Assembly (NCBI GenBank): GCA_003260075.1
Contig: QLIY01000488.1
Span: 55,764-119,763 of the forward strand
Direction of reading: 5' to 3'
Length of the DNA stretch: 64,000 nucleotides
From: Phallusia mammillata
Lineage: Eukaryota > Chordata > Ascidiacea > Phlebobranchia > Ascidiidae
A program made the position numbers and the translations under genes. Position 1 is the first letter of the stretch; every line of letters starts with the position of its first letter. The notes beneath the pieces are model-generated. The model was not told where the DNA came from, did not search any database, and saw only the letters and a program-made list of their open reading frames with translations. Of the stretch, positions 1 through 12,807 are shown one piece after another.

Positions 1-207
1 GTAGAACCGCCCCCACGTTCTGCTAATGGAAACTGTAGGCGTAATCTGATGTGCAGCGATGCGTGGGTTTCGTCACGATCAAAACAAATTGTTCGGTTCG
101 CTCCCTTTGTCTGAGTTGCATAGGGTACAAAGTACATTGCTTGCACGTTTGGTGTAACCGTTTTAGTTATTACTTGTTAGGTAATTGGTGTGTATGCAGT
201 GGCTAAA
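1..207. other. Upstream region of the FAXDC2-like gene
   Basis: Non-coding sequence preceding the first recognised codon of the hydroxylase gene. It presumably holds the 5' UTR and part of the promoter. I see no convincing TATA box or other named element. Confidence 0.3.
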
Positions 208-3200
208 ATGGATTTGGCTCAAATCAAGACCAGGGTAAGGTTTAACTTTGGTCATGCAATACCATTATTATGCATTTTTTTGTCTTCAAGTTTATAGGAT
301 ACCGTTGTGCTTACCCTTGCTTAAACCAGGTCGTAGTTTGCGTTTTTACTAGAAATTACCTTTGTTGCATACTTGTGCTATTAAGTTTATAGAGCTCTTT
401 CTGGAAAATGTATTTATTTGCTCTGAAAAATACATTTGCCAGGCAAGCTCTATAAACTTGATATTATGCCTGACAGCAATAGCTTATACATGTGTTAGTT
501 GTTTTTTGTGAGATGCATCTATGTCCAGGGCAAATATTTTAAATGTGTCCTGTTGATTTCTTTACATTTTTACGAAATCAACACTTTTTTGCAGCTTGTA
601 AGCTTCTATTCAAGTATTCAAAAGGCAGTGTTTATTATCGGTGGTTCCATAATTGTGCTAGCTGCAGCAAGGAACTCACTCACATGGTATGTATTTTTGT
701 TTTCAATGTGGTCAAACAGCACAACAAAACAAAAGATTACCAACCTATTCATGTTTAGTAAATTGTTTGTACACAGACACAATTTGTGAGCATGACGATT
801 AATGAAACCAAATTGACTTGAGAAATAGTTTTAGATCTACAAAACTTTTCATGGACTAATTTAGCAACCTCGGCCTGCGAAAATACTGCTCTAGAACAAA
901 AATGTGTTAATACAGAAGTATTTCTTTAATGTTTGCTTGACATATTTATTTAAACTTTTGCTTTAGGCATTTAACACGTTTGTGGGGGCTATCTCATGAC
1001 TTCTGGCAGGAATCATGGTGGAAAGTTATGAACATGTGTGGAAATGATGATGCCACAATAGCCATTATAGGTACATAATAGTTTGGAAAAAGATAATAAT
1101 ATTTATAAATTTTGTTTACTATCTGTAAAGTAAATATTGGTTTCGTTTTTTTTATGACACTTCAGTTATATGGAGTTTATTTTTGTTTTTATTTCAGTCT
1201 GTACTTTTATTTTGTTGTGTTTAGGAACAAATATTGCATCAATTTCCATCTTTTGGGGTTTCAATGCATTCCTGATATACATAGATGTAACTGGAAAGCC
1301 TGTATTCTTGCAAAAATACAAAATACAAGAAGAAAAACAAGTCCCTGTAAGTCATCCTCAAATCTGCAAATAGAAATATATTTAACCTTATGTAAGAAGT
1401 AGGTCATAAACACATTGTTGTACAACTTGTTCAGTGCTAAGAAATTAAAAATTTAGAAAAATAAACAATCTTCTCTTTGTTTTTTGCAGGTGGACAGGGC
1501 GAAGCTTTTGCGGTGTATAAAAGTTGTAATCTTTAACCAGTTCCTCAGTTTCGTTTTAACTGCTTTGTTTTATCCACTCTTTAAATGGAGAGGAATGTCA
1601 ACTGGTCTTGATCTACCAACCTTTCAAGCGGTATTGTTCCAGCTTGGTGGTTTCATTCTAGTTGAAGAAGTGCTTTTCTACTACTGCCATAGGTGAGTTA
1701 TGTAACTATGCAGATTTTTTTTTACTTTAAAAAAATACATGTGCAAAATAAGGACTACATATTATTACCTTTTAATTATAATAAACTGCATTTGGATGTG
1801 GAGCTTTCTTTAAAATCATGAAACTCTGCAGTATGTACTGTGTTTACCTGGCATGTCACCCAATAAATGTCAGTTGATTTGTTATTTGAGTATTAATCCA
1901 TAAACTAATAATGCATCACAACTAAGTCACTAATATTGTGGCAATGTTTTGCTTTTCAGACTTTTGCATCATCCAAGAATCTATAAACATGTTCATAAAA
2001 TGCACCACGAATGGACTGCGCCTATTGGTATTGTGGGAATTTATGCTCATCCCATAGAACACATAGTAAGTTGTCCGAAAAAACTCTTTTTCTTTTTTTA
2101 AGTGTATAACCGTTGTGTCCTTTACAAAATCTGTTTACAGCACCATTCTGGTATAAGTAATGTCTCAGTGATTGACTGATATTTGTAGGTACACATGATA
2201 AAAACAGGAAACAGTTATGTCATATGCCCTACATCGTTTAATGTCGCACATGTGATTGTGTTGTAAGCACTGGCTGTTGTTTAATGAACACTTGTTTAAT
2301 GAAAGACTATTCTTACAGTTCTCCAATGTAATCCCAGTATTTACCGGCCCTCTACTCTTTGGTTCCCATTTTGCAACTTTGTGGTTGTGGACTGTCATAG
2401 CACTTGTAAATACCTCCAACTCTCACAGTGGGTATCATTTTCCAGCTTTTCCATCTGCAGAACAACATGATTATCACCACTTAAAGTAAGTTATCTATTA
2501 ATACAACTTACCCAATGATGTTTGTAGCCTTTTGTGTAGATCCAGATATATATGATTATATCAATGCAATAGCAAGATCATAAAATATGTTGCAAATTTT
2601 TTTTTGGGGGGGGGTAAAGTTTTTTTTTTGTAATGCACTGATAAATAAATATCAATTTGTATTGTGTTTATAAATGCTGTTTAAAGTTGCTCATAACATT
2701 TGTATAATTGACAAACCAGTTGACACAGAAATTTTGGTAGACATTGAATTTTAGCAAAAGGTAAAGCTGTCAAAAAATTTGTTTAAGAATACTATGCAAC
2801 ATAATTCACAGTTTGAAATATTATCTGAAATATATAGCAGAAAAAAGCATAAATATTGGTAAAAAGGATATTATTTCTACTTGCGTAACTTGAAATGCAC
2901 TGTTATCTCATTGAACCAAGTGGTAAATAGAATACTTGTCAATGTTTTGAAACCGACATATTTCCCTGAAGTTCAGCATCATATGGCCATCACTGCTGCT
3001 TTCACAACATACACTTCCTTCCGTATTTTGCACAAGGTTAATGCACAAAACCTTTCTTGTAATAATATGAATCACAGTACTATAGTAAAACTCACGAAAT
3101 ATATTTGACGAAGTAAAATTTGTGTAAAATAATTTTGTTGTGTTATTCAAATAGAATCCATACATAATAGATTTTTCTAGCCTACGCCTTGCCATATTGT

Positions 3201-3870
3201 GGTGAATGCTTGGTGGGGGGGGGGGAGGCGCCTTCAATGGGCCTGGTGTACTGTGATGTAGATACATAATACACATATTTATAAAACATACATATAGTAG
3301 TTGACAAAGGAATGCATTTAAAGTAAAAAACAATTGAACTTGACTGATTGGGTTTCATGCAAGTTGCCTCTTGTTAGTTGTCACACAGACAAAATCAGTC
3401 ATGCATCAGTCAATCAGGCATAAATAAAAAATAACTGCTAATCTCAGACAAATTTGAGTAAGCTGCCGATAGTTCACACTGTTTGAAACAAAAAGGCCTG
3501 AACTTAATGTTAACAATTATTGACCTTATTGACTGCAGATCACACCATGTAGAAAATACAAGCACTAGTATTAATGAAATAAAATACAAAATTTTACCAC
3601 TTTACCACCATAAAATTGCAGCGTATTATAATCAGTATATGTTTTGCAAGCGTGCAGTCACAATGACGTCATAATTCGCTACAACGCAATATTTTTTGCA
3701 GATTCAATCAGTGTTACGGGGTTCTTGGCATTTTGGACAGACTTCATAACACGGACGGAAATTTTAGGGCCAGCAAAAATTACCAGCGTCATATCATGCA
3801 TTTTAGCTTAGAGCCAGTGAAACAATCTTTTCCGGACGAGGTTCCACCAAAAGCCGGAAAGTCATCATAA
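208..3870 (+). CDS. FAXDC2: FAXDC2-like fatty acid hydroxylase domain protein (8 exons)
   Basis: Membrane di-iron oxygenase of the fatty acid hydroxylase / C4-sterol oxidase superfamily, expected in the endoplasmic reticulum. Exons by splice phase: 208-234, 595-686, 967-1070, 1225-1346, 1490-1692, 1960-2065, 2319-2485 and 3702-3870. All junctions are GT..AG and keep frame, giving 329 residues; vertebrate FAXDC2 is about 330. The three iron-binding histidine boxes are intact: HRLLH (about 182-186), HKMHH (195-199) and HDYHH (268-272). Hydrophobic stretches lie near residues 20-35, 70-95 and 125-175. The start was chosen as the only ATG whose exon ends in phase with exon 2. FAXDC2 is preferred to the sterol C4-oxidase from length and box spacing. 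The substrate is not deducible. Confidence 0.9.
2606..2614. other. G9 run in hydroxylase intron 7
   Basis: Nine G between long T runs. The flanks are not duplicated, so it could be a natural homopolymer or a filled gap. Confidence 0.3.
3215..3225. other. G11 run, probable gap placeholder in hydroxylase intron 7
   Basis: Eleven G with no recognisable duplication on either side. It probably belongs to the same class of placeholder runs seen throughout the window. It lies in the 1.2-kb last intron and does not touch coding sequence. Confidence 0.5.
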
Positions 3871-4133
3871 AATGCGTGTCAGTTGTTTATGGTATATGCC
3901 TTGTATCCCTGCTTGCCAATTTAAAGAGTAATCTTATTTTTGCTGTTTAATTATGCACATATCGTTTTGTAGCCATACTTTAATCCTACGTAAGAATATG
4001 CACGTTTTTTGCAAATCTACCAAAGCCGTCCAGTATCTTTAACCTACAATTCGGCGAACTAACGGTATTTTGAAAAGTTAAAATACAATATGTTTCCATA
4101 ACATGCCAATCTCGGTACCATGTACTCATAACT

Positions 4134-4139
4134 AATAAA
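4134..4139 (+). terminator. Candidate polyadenylation signal of the hydroxylase gene
   Basis: AATAAA 264 bases after the stop codon, the first canonical hexamer in the 3' flank. No cleavage site is visible directly. Confidence 0.4.
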
Positions 4140-4153
4140 GTTCAGTTTGGGAA

Positions 4154-4353
4154 TTTTACATTCCATGAGACAGTACCATAATGTTATAAAGTCGGTTTAT
4201 AAGTTAAGGGTGTTTGCCCTGAGTTTGTTTAGTTCAATTGCATTGTTTGGGGGGGGGGGTTTACATTCCATGAGACAGTACCATAATGTTATAAAGTCGG
4301 TTTATCAGTTAAGGGTGTTTGCCCTGAGTTTGTTTAGTTCAATTGCATTGTTT
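4154..4353. repeat. Haplotype-type duplication around a G run
   Basis: Copy A 4154-4248 and copy B 4260-4353 are nearly identical and separated only by G (4249-4259). One of these G belongs to copy A, leaving a 10-base spacer. Read as two allelic contig ends joined by a placeholder. Confidence 0.75.
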
Positions 4354-4646
4354 GTTTGTTTTACTATGCTGTGTGGTGTTTGTGCAATGTTACCTGAGAT
4401 TATACATACACTTCAGCAAAATTAGTTTTGTTCAAAAAAATAAATTTAGCACTTGACTTCTATTGCTTGACTTCCATCTCACCATAAATTGGCCCAAAAC
4501 GGTTCACTAGAATTGTCCCTCAAAACCATTTTTGCTAAGATGGTAATATGCTGAAAATTACCCTAAGCTCTATTTTTGTTGGAGACTCGCATTTATTTCA
4601 CCAAGTTTTTGACTATGCCCCACTCGTTGAAAAGTATTACACTTTC

Positions 4647-4908
4647 CGTAAACCATCCACATGGTACATCGCTTTTTTTTCAAAATGCAATTTTCAGTTT
4701 TAATTACGCACTGCGCTTCGTGAAATATGTACTGCACCTCAAGTTCCATTCGCTGCGCTTATTGTCTACGGTGGGGGGGGGGATAAACCATCCACATGGT
4801 ATATCGCTTTTTTTTTCGATATGCAATTTTCAGTTTTAATTACGCACTGCGCTTCGTGAGATATGTACTGCACCTCAAGTTCCATTCGCTGCGCTTATTG
4901 TCTACGGT
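4647..4908. repeat. Haplotype-type duplication around G10
   Basis: Copies 4647-4772 and 4783-4908 differ by a few substitutions. The spacer 4773-4782 is exactly ten G. Confidence 0.75.
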
Positions 4909-5040
4909 TGTAAGTATCGCATATGTGGTGCAGTACATTTTGTATACAGCAGTTGATGTATGCTATGTATCCTGTCGTTCGTTTGTTGTTTCAATTGAAC
5001 TTAGGCTTTGTATATCTACCAATAAAAGCAATTTGTAAAG

Positions 5041-5715
5041 TGTGAACATTAGCAACGATGGAAAAATGGACTAGAACAACCATCCGTTAGTTGATAAAAG
5101 TCTCAAGAGAACTTTAGCAAACGAGTTCGATTCGGCCGATGGCTAAGACTTAACCATAAGTGATCCTACACCTTGAAGTCACTAAACGTTACGGTGTACT
5201 GTCGATTAAAAATACGATTTAGACATTTAAATATGCTGCGACGTGAAGGGCAGTAAAATGCATTAAAGAAGTCGACCATAGTACGTCAGGCCTGTTGAAG
5301 ACGTCATGCCGAATTACCCGATCCCTTAAACCAGGGGTGGGCAACCTTTGTCACCGTGGGGCCAAATACAATTGCAATAATTAGATCACGGGCCGCACCT
5401 TTAGGGGGGGGGGTAACATTATAGCAACGATGGCAAAATGGACTAGAACAACCATCCGTTAGTTGATAAAAGTCTCAAGAGGACTTTGGCAAACGAGTTC
5501 GATTCGGCCGATGGCTAAGACTTAAACAGAAATGATCCTACAGCTCGAAGTCACTAAACGTTACGGTGTACTGTCGATTAAAAATACGATTTGGACATTT
5601 AAATATGCTGCTACGTAAAGGGTAAAGGGCAGTAAAATGCAATAAAGAAGTCGACCATAGTACGTCAGGCCTGTTGAAGACGTCACGCCGAATTAGCCGA
5701 TCCCTTCCCTTAAAC
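5041..5715. repeat. Haplotype-type duplication, one copy with a mobile insertion
   Basis: Copy A (5041-5331) and copy B (5414-5715) match over about 290 bp. Copy A continues into the start of a hAT-type element and then G10 (5404-5413). Copy B continues uninterrupted across the equivalent site. Confidence 0.75.
5332..5403. mobile_element. 5' end of a hAT-type element, truncated by G10
   Basis: It begins CAGGGGTGGGCAACC, a typical terminal sequence of non-autonomous hAT elements, directly after CCTTAAAC. The rest is lost at the G run. The second copy carries an uninterrupted CCTTAAAC at 5708-5715, consistent with an empty allele. Confidence 0.65.
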
Positions 5716-5755
5716 ATTCCCATATGACAAGTCATAAGCTAAAAAAATCTCGCCT

Positions 5756-5765
5756 GGGGGGGGGG
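5756..5765. other. G10 run, probable gap placeholder
   Basis: Ten G joining the second copy of the preceding duplication to an unrelated tRNA-like segment. No duplication is seen across it. Confidence 0.6.
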
Positions 5766-5832
5766 CCACGGCAGAAGCCTTGCCGGGTCTTGCGCTCTAC
5801 CAACTGAGCTTTACAGGCTCACCGCTGAGCCC
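5766..5832 (-). repeat. tRNA-like fragment, probable SINE head
   Basis: On the minus strand this reads as a tRNA-like 5' half with a recognisable D-arm / A-box (AGCTCAGTTGGTAGAGC), then an anticodon-arm-like stretch cut off by the G10 run. No T-arm or acceptor closure is present, so it is not an intact tRNA gene. A tRNA-derived SINE truncated at a contig end is the likeliest reading. Confidence 0.4.
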
Positions 5833-5907
5833 GTCGGAAGTCGAATCACAAACACGCCATCAATTGCGAGCTTGGCTTACTATGATTTGTAATAAGTGTG
5901 CTGTGAT

Positions 5908-5980
5908 CGCTGGACTGCAAGAACGCTTCAAGTCTGATCCCAGTTATGAATTTATGTTAATCTTAACTAAACTAGTCAAC
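5908..5980. repeat. Dispersed repeat shared with 63879-63953
   Basis: About 70 bp that recur in the same orientation near the right end of the window with roughly 80 percent identity by eye. A perfect core runs CTGATCCCAGTTATGAATTT and on. Family unknown. Confidence 0.6.
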
Positions 5981-6877
5981 CAACTAAATAATTAAGATCG
6001 TGTGACATTAGGGGTGGTTGGGCGCTTGGTTTTATTTGTCGCACGAGGGCGCTAGCAAGCGCGGAATTCTCCCAATTTCGTACTGCTGCAAGAACTAGGC
6101 GGAATAGGCTAAATCGTTTGCCTCACACAGACAACAGAGGGAAAAAGATCAATATTCGTTTTTACAAGCGCCTGGGTTTGAACCCTGTAAAATATGGCAC
6201 AGTTTCAAATTGCCACGACAAAAAATGGTCTAACAAGTCATATGACTTGGAACATTTTTCTGCAAGGCTTGCTTTATTCTGATTATACACATAGGTGTTT
6301 TTTGCCTTACACAATGCATTTTAATATTTGTATCTTAAATACAAAGGCCTAACATTACAAAACAGCGCATGTTCAATTAACACATGTACCAACGCTGTAC
6401 TATTAAGTATTTTAGGGTCGCAACAACCCGGAAATCCCCCTATTTTCATAATTCGTGTTGATCATGTACAAAGGACCACGCGACTTGTAGGAATTCAATG
6501 GGAAGTTGTTGCGAATGCATGTGTCGAAGTTGAAGATGTCCGACATCATGCAATTGTTGTCAATTCCGTTGCGCACGGCCCTTTAATCCGAGCGGGGTGC
6601 ATATCAATGTTGTCACATGTCGGTTTGTAACAGAAGAGTGATGAGTGGTAAAAAATGAAGTTAAATCCTGGATCAAAACATAAACTGTACGCAACATTAC
6701 ATTATAGAATCCGTTAAGATTTAATTTCTCGTCAAATGTAAACAAATTGCACACTGTATGTACTGATACAAGGCATGAGATTGGTCGAAACTGATACAAG
6801 GCATGAGATTGGTTCATATAATGACCAACATGAAAACAATTACTGAAAATAATCTTTAGGTCTATGATACAGTAAAC

Positions 6878-7214
6878 CAGGGGTTCTTAACCATGGGTAC
6901 GTGGGGGTACGAAGCACCAAAGCAGGGGGTACAACATGCAGTATGAAATTATACGCTTTAGGCATATCTGTGAAGAATGCGCAACAAGTTACTTTGTTAT
7001 ATGTCTTTGACTGATTGTTTGGTGTGTTGTAAATATTGTTGAACTTGCAAGACTGTTTTAGTGCATGCATTCAACATGTAAGCTATAAATACACTTAGTT
7101 TAATTCCTATTATTGCAATTGTATTTACTTCCGTCGGCCATTGTAGACAGGGGGTACGAGAAAATTTCATGAAAGCTCAAAGGGTACGAGCGCTAAAAAG
7201 GTTAAGAAACACTG
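6878..7214. mobile_element. Non-autonomous hAT-type element, 337 bp, with TSD
   Basis: Terminal inverted repeats CAGGGGTTCTTAACC and GGTTAAGAAACACTG bound a non-coding interior. Exact 8-bp target duplication CAGTAAAC lies at 6870-6877 and 7215-7222. Homologous to the copy at 62415-62754. Confidence 0.85.
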
Positions 7215-8553
7215 CAGTAAACGATAGTGAATATATGATGCGCGTTGTTTGGTTGTGATGATTATGAAAAGTGTTCGTTGGTAAATTTAACTTGTGCATT
7301 TTGTCAGTATGAAGAAAACAATTTTGAAGTTTTTCAAACGGCACGGACATTACTGTAGACTAGGGTCAGTTAAGCGTCCAGTGATGAGATAGAGTGCTTG
7401 GTCGTTCTTTTCGAGTAACGCAATGTTGAAGGATTGCAACCAACTGTGAAACTGCACTCGAGCGAATAGTAACGCGTAGCATCTTTTTCGAGGGAGTGCT
7501 CTTTTGGTAACAAAATGTTAAATGTTTTTTTTTTCAGGTCGTTTATTTACCATGGCATAATATACAAAAAATAAAGTAGGAAAGCTAAGTAGAAACTTCG
7601 TAAAATGTTTTCATTTAGGGTAGCTTGCAAACGTTGCGACAAAAAAGGGATAAAAACCGATGTAGAAAAAGTCCTCAGTGGCGCAAATCAATATTGACTT
7701 TTATGTCGTCTCCTTTCCTGGTTAAATGAGGACAAATATATCAGGTAATGTCTAGGGAAATGGCGCCTAAACAAGAGGCACGTGTGTTTCTATACATCGT
7801 GTGGAAAAGGGTGGTTTAGGTGCCTGCCACATAAGCATTTTGCGTACACTTTAGTTTCAGCCAACGCCTGTAGTGATTTATGTTTGTCCACAGGGAGTTA
7901 ATGAGACACATTTAAAAATGTATTATAGTAGAATGCTGTTTTAAGAGCTTCTCCCAAGGGCTAAAAAGTTGCCAACAACATTACGATTGTATTGACGAAA
8001 TGAGATTAGTGAGGATAGATAAAAAAGCAGCTATTAGGTTGTTATATCCATTTCGGACAAGTAGTAGATACCCAAGATGTTATATTTGAGGTTACAAAGG
8101 CGTGTCCTTACAAGCTTGAATAATTTAAAATAGTTAACTCCCTTGCACGTATGTGAGAAACTTTCGATTTTCTGTTCAACCCAAAATGACATGTATACTT
8201 GGACATCTTTAGGTAAAGTCTAAGGGTTGTGTCTTTGTTGCCTAAAAACGAGACCAATCTGGACTGTCGCAAGGGTTCAATTCACTGTAGGCGATGTAAC
8301 GCCGAAAGCACGCAATTCCTTTGTGCTGTAAGCACCCAATTGTAAGTTAGTTTTCTTGTTGTAGGTACAGACATACCACGATAGTACCAGCTTTTGCCCG
8401 AAGGCTAGACGAGCGCGCTGAGGCGTTTCGGCGCTTCTGAGCTTATCGTGCTTTTTTTGCTTTGCTCTTTAACTTTTTGTAGCAAACACCGTAGATTGCC
8501 TGCCGTGGCGCTTTTGCCTTTGCTTTGTAGTGTCAGCTTACTTACTGGAACGG

Positions 8554-8923
8554 TTTGTGTTTCAAGATATGCGGCGTGCGATGTTTTAGTTGATCTTTAG
8601 CTGTCTGTGGTGGTTTTGTCATGTTTTTCAGTTAACACAGCATTTTTCATATAATTGTCTAACTTTTATCATGTAGCCTAAAATCTTTACATCAGTTTGT
8701 GTCAGTCATTTTCTTTTTTCGTCCAAAAATGGTTGCTGGGGGGGGGGTTTTGTGTTTCAAGCTGCGATGTTTTAGTTGATCTTTAGCTGTCTGTGGTGTT
8801 TTTGTCATGTTTTTCAGTTAACACAGCTTTTATCATATAATTGTTTTAACTTTTTTCATGTAGCCTAAAATCTTTGCATCAGTTTGTGTCAGTCATTTTC
8901 TTTTTTCGTCCAAAAATGGTTGC
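8554..8923. repeat. Haplotype-type duplication around G10
   Basis: Copies 8554-8737 and 8748-8923 differ by small indels and substitutions. The spacer 8738-8747 is ten G. Confidence 0.75.
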
Positions 8924-11701
8924 TACCTGTTTCTGTTAGCAATTTGTAACACAAGAGAAAATACAATGCGTGGCAAATGCAAGGTGTTTTTCCGGTCAAA
9001 CGTAACTAAAGCTAAACAATGTTTGCCCATTTTAGCAACAACTATTCCGCCATGTGCGATATATATCTCGAAAATGATAGGGTTTTTTTCCGCTGCAACA
9101 GCCAACCATATGCTCTTAATTTTGAAAGTCTGTGGAGTCTGTGGCATTGGTCTGTCATATTTATTCTAAGATAATTATAGAACGTCCGCTTTAGGCGGTA
9201 GTAAAACTTTCGCATAAAATATTGCTGTGTTGTTGTGTGATACATATTTTATATTTCCAAGCCGTTCAGCCATATTACCTTTCACCCACGATTTCTGCCA
9301 TTAAATATCGTTTGTAATACTAATAGATAGTGCTGCTGTATATCAAAATTATTGCTTTTAATTTTGTTAACTTTGTTTTGTTAACATCTACGGTAATTAC
9401 GCTTAAGAACTTGGGCCCACGCGGTGCTTAATCTGAATATCAATTCCCGCCATTTGTCGCCTTAGGCTTCTCTCTTAAGGCCACCAATTAAACTTTGCAT
9501 AATTACTTCTTTGTACGAGATTAAAATTTAAAATAATTACGCGCAGATTGCGAAACATCATGCACAAAACCGCGTACCGGTTGTTTATACAAGGCTGCAG
9601 GTTATAAGAACTAATAAGTTTTAGAGTTGTACATTACCTATGTTGAGATTGCGTTACAACTGTACAAGACAGCAGGCTACAAAGAACTGAAAATTTCAAT
9701 GTGTACATCAAATATGAAGCGAATGTTTTACAACTGTGCCCACCTCTCTTGCAAAAGATGGGAAAAATGCGTCATATTCCATGGACAAAAAACATCCCAA
9801 TAAATATCGCAATATTCGTGTGTTCCGAAGACTGTTGGGCATCCTTTTTGTTGAAAAAAATTACTGGTGAAGTGTATGACTCACTCAGAGCATTTATGGA
9901 TGACGGCTTTGGCTTTGTGTCGCCTTTGAATCAACAAAAACCTCGCCTTTAGTCGTCACCCCCAAGGGTAATTGAGATTTGCCACGTGTATTGCCTCTGA
10001 ACACGCTGGGAGCGCGATTAACAAAACAAGTCTCTTTCACATCTACGTGACCAGAGCATGGCGCGGGTCTGTGGTGTTGTATGACGTCATAGACCACGTG
10101 GATCTTGAATGATCAATAATTCAGCACTGCACAAAATGCTGTGCTTCATTATTTTTTGCTACGAGGTTTGATCTCACTGTCAAGTTTCTTTTTCTGGCTT
10201 GAGAGATTTGTAGATTGCGTGACGTCGACGTCACAGAGCAGACGCTACGCCTGAATGCCCACAATAGAGCAAACGCCTTGGTTAGAAACAGAAAGAGTTG
10301 TTTTTGCGTCTTATTTCGCCTTGGGGTGCTGAGACCTTTATTAAAACTAGTTTTAAGGCTTTATTTATTTGGCAGTGTTGTCGTGTGTGTTATATTTAAG
10401 TACAATGCTATACTTCAGAATTTGGTGAATTACAGTTTAAATCAGATTTAGATAGCCGCGCGTTTAAATATGTTTGGGCTTGTTATTGAGCAAGCAGTGG
10501 AATGCGTATGGAATATGGGAACTAATGTTTGTCAGTAGCTTGTTGTTTGCTGATGGAGTTAGCTATTTACTACGCGTTTGTTGACACAGGCGTTTTTTCC
10601 CAACAACAAGAAATGAAGTTGGAAAGTTAAAAGAAACCAAAAGCCAATAATATAAAATTTAGTTTTTGTTCTTGATATGACTATCTTAAGGTCAATATGT
10701 GCATGCTGGAGTGTTTAAAATATAATCTTGCAAATGTTCTTTAACTATTGTGGTGCGCATTGGTTAAGTCTGTGTCGCTGCGAGCATATGTTCCACTTCT
10801 AAACCTATGTTGCGAAATAATGCACCACTAAATGGGTATGATTGCTTTTACCAGGAACTTTAATTGTTCAAAAGTTAGTTAAAACCATGTTAGTGCGTTG
10901 ACTATCTCAGGGTAGGAATCTATGTAAAACATGCTAAGCCATGTTGCCACTAAAGCTTACCCAAGTGGTCACCGTAAACGGATGCAACTTGTACAAACTA
11001 ACAGAGCGTTCACACACACACTCGGGACTGGTCAGTGTGTAACCAAGTTCAACATGCAGCCTGGCTGCACAGGAAATTGCGTTGACACGCAGCGATTCAG
11101 CATTTGGGCCAAATCATTGAGCGCCAGATTTGTTGTGATGTGACTGGTGTGCTGCAGCAACGTTGGCACTCTTATTCAATATACTGGATAGCTGTAGGCG
11201 CTTAAAGTGTTTTGTAAATTACAAGGAGCAAGTTACGCAATACTTTTTTCAGTTTAGCAAAGAATTAGCAGTATAAAACAGGTGCCCAATTCAGAGTACG
11301 TTTTTAGACTTTGAAATTGCTCATAATGGTTTAACCCTGACTTTCAACAGCCAAATATCTGAGATTTGCGTTGATCGAAACAGACATGAAAAACGCGTGT
11401 AAGGGTGCAAGCAGGTAGCCATTAGGTAATGTATATCCATCACGAGTTAAAACTTGTTCGGTGTCAATGATGTAATGTTTGCATCCTACCAGGCCACATG
11501 TTTAGATTATGTAAAAACTTAGCCAAAGGCATGTCCTTTTACCTATTTTACACGAGTCGCTTTGCGATGCTTGTTAGGAGTTTATACCAGCTCAGCCACA
11601 TTGAGTTGTTCATTTGTGTAGGTTTACGTACAGCAGTATTGCATATGCAAATTGCAAAACAAAGAAAAAGTTGTATGTTAACAGTTGGTGCATGATTTAG
11701 T

Positions 11702-11936
11702 GCCGATGGTGCAACCGGACGTCAGCCAACTGATCGTGCTGCACACAGCAATACAAAGCACATGACAGTTTAAGGATCGTAGCCAGATAATGTCGTAATT
11801 TATTTTTGTGCCAGTGACGTTAGGGGGGGGGGGGCCGATGGTGCAACCGGACGTCAGCCAGCAATACAAAGCACATGACAGTTTAACGATCGTAGCCAGA
11901 TAATGTCGTAATTTATTTTTGTGCCAGTGACGTTAA
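11702..11936. repeat. Haplotype-type duplication around a G run, with an indel
   Basis: Copies 11702-11822 and 11834-11936 surround a G run (11823-11834). The first copy carries about 19 bp absent from the second. Confidence 0.7.
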
Positions 11937-12154
11937 TCCATGAAAATGTTTACATGGGCCTGTACCGTTAAAATGGGGCAAATGAATTTCTTCATAAGAT
12001 CGTCTATTCCTTAAGGTCTTCGGGTCGTCTATGCCAAAATATCGTTGCATAAAACGCACGGTACCAGTTATTGCTGAGACAATTCGCTATATTAATTATT
12101 GTAGGGTATGTCCCTTGTTTTGTTTATGAGAAATGCACCCTTGACGGTTTAAGA

Positions 12155-12444
12155 CAGTGGTTCTCAACTGGTGGTCCATGATGACTTTTTGGGTGGTCCA
12201 CGGACGTCCACTAGATTTGTTGATAAATTAGATACCATTGCATATCATTTATTGAAAGACTATCAAAATGTAAGCTGTTTATAATTGTATCTCACTTCTT
12301 TAAAATCGGTTTTAAAGAATTGTGTTTCGAGCCCGAATGGTTGTTTCGTATGCGTACGTTAATTTTGCTCCAAAAAGAAATGGTCCACGACGTTATTTTT
12401 ACTGGGCCGGTGGTCCATGGCCCGAAACGAGTTGAGAACCACTG
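12155..12444. mobile_element. Non-autonomous hAT-type element, 290 bp
   Basis: Ends CAGTGGTTCTCAACT and AGTTGAGAACCACTG are perfect inverted repeats. The flanking 8-mers GTTTAAGA and GTTGAAGA match at 7 of 8 positions. Homologous to the element at about 26988-27301; no transposase is encoded. Confidence 0.8.
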
Positions 12445-12767
12445 GTTGAAGATGTTTTTTAAATATTTTTGACGGCAAATAGCCCCACCGAAATAATTGC
12501 TACAGAAAACAACTGCAGTGTAATCTGAAGCATCCTTTCTAGGACGTAAATCTAGCAGGTTTATCACGTGGGCCGCAAAGTTCACATGATTCTATTGTTT
12601 TTACTTTCCAGTGTTCCCATTTAAGGCATCTGTAGGCACTGCACGCTGCGTCTGTAAAAGTGGTCAGGTGCATTACAATAGGCCAAAGAACCCCGGTTTG
12701 AGATTGTCTCTCGATTTACGGAAGAAGTGTCATATATTCATACAAAGCGCACGAACTCCTTTTAGTC

Positions 12768-12807
12768 ATGGGAAATTTCTTCGGCAACAAGAAGGCTAAG
12801 ACCGAAG
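12768..12807 (+). CDS. Thymosin gene exon 1: myristoylation-type N-terminus
   Basis: Forty bases from ATG to a GTAAGT donor encode MGNFFGNKKAKTE. Glycine 2 followed by a basic patch resembles N-myristoylated proteins such as CHMP6 and BASP1. The first intron (12808-20533) is unusually long for this window. Membrane attachment is inference. Confidence 0.7.

Larger units (their letters stand above)
6000..12767. other. Intergenic region between the hydroxylase and thymosin genes
   Basis: Apart from the repeats and elements listed separately, I find no exon chain with compatible splice phases on either strand. Open frames here are short and without family resemblance. The segment just before 12768 should include the 5' UTR and promoter of the thymosin gene. 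Confidence 0.5.

Noticed and set aside
5766..5832. A tRNA gene on the minus strand
   Set aside because: Only a D-arm-like 5' half is present; there is no T-arm or acceptor pairing before the G run.
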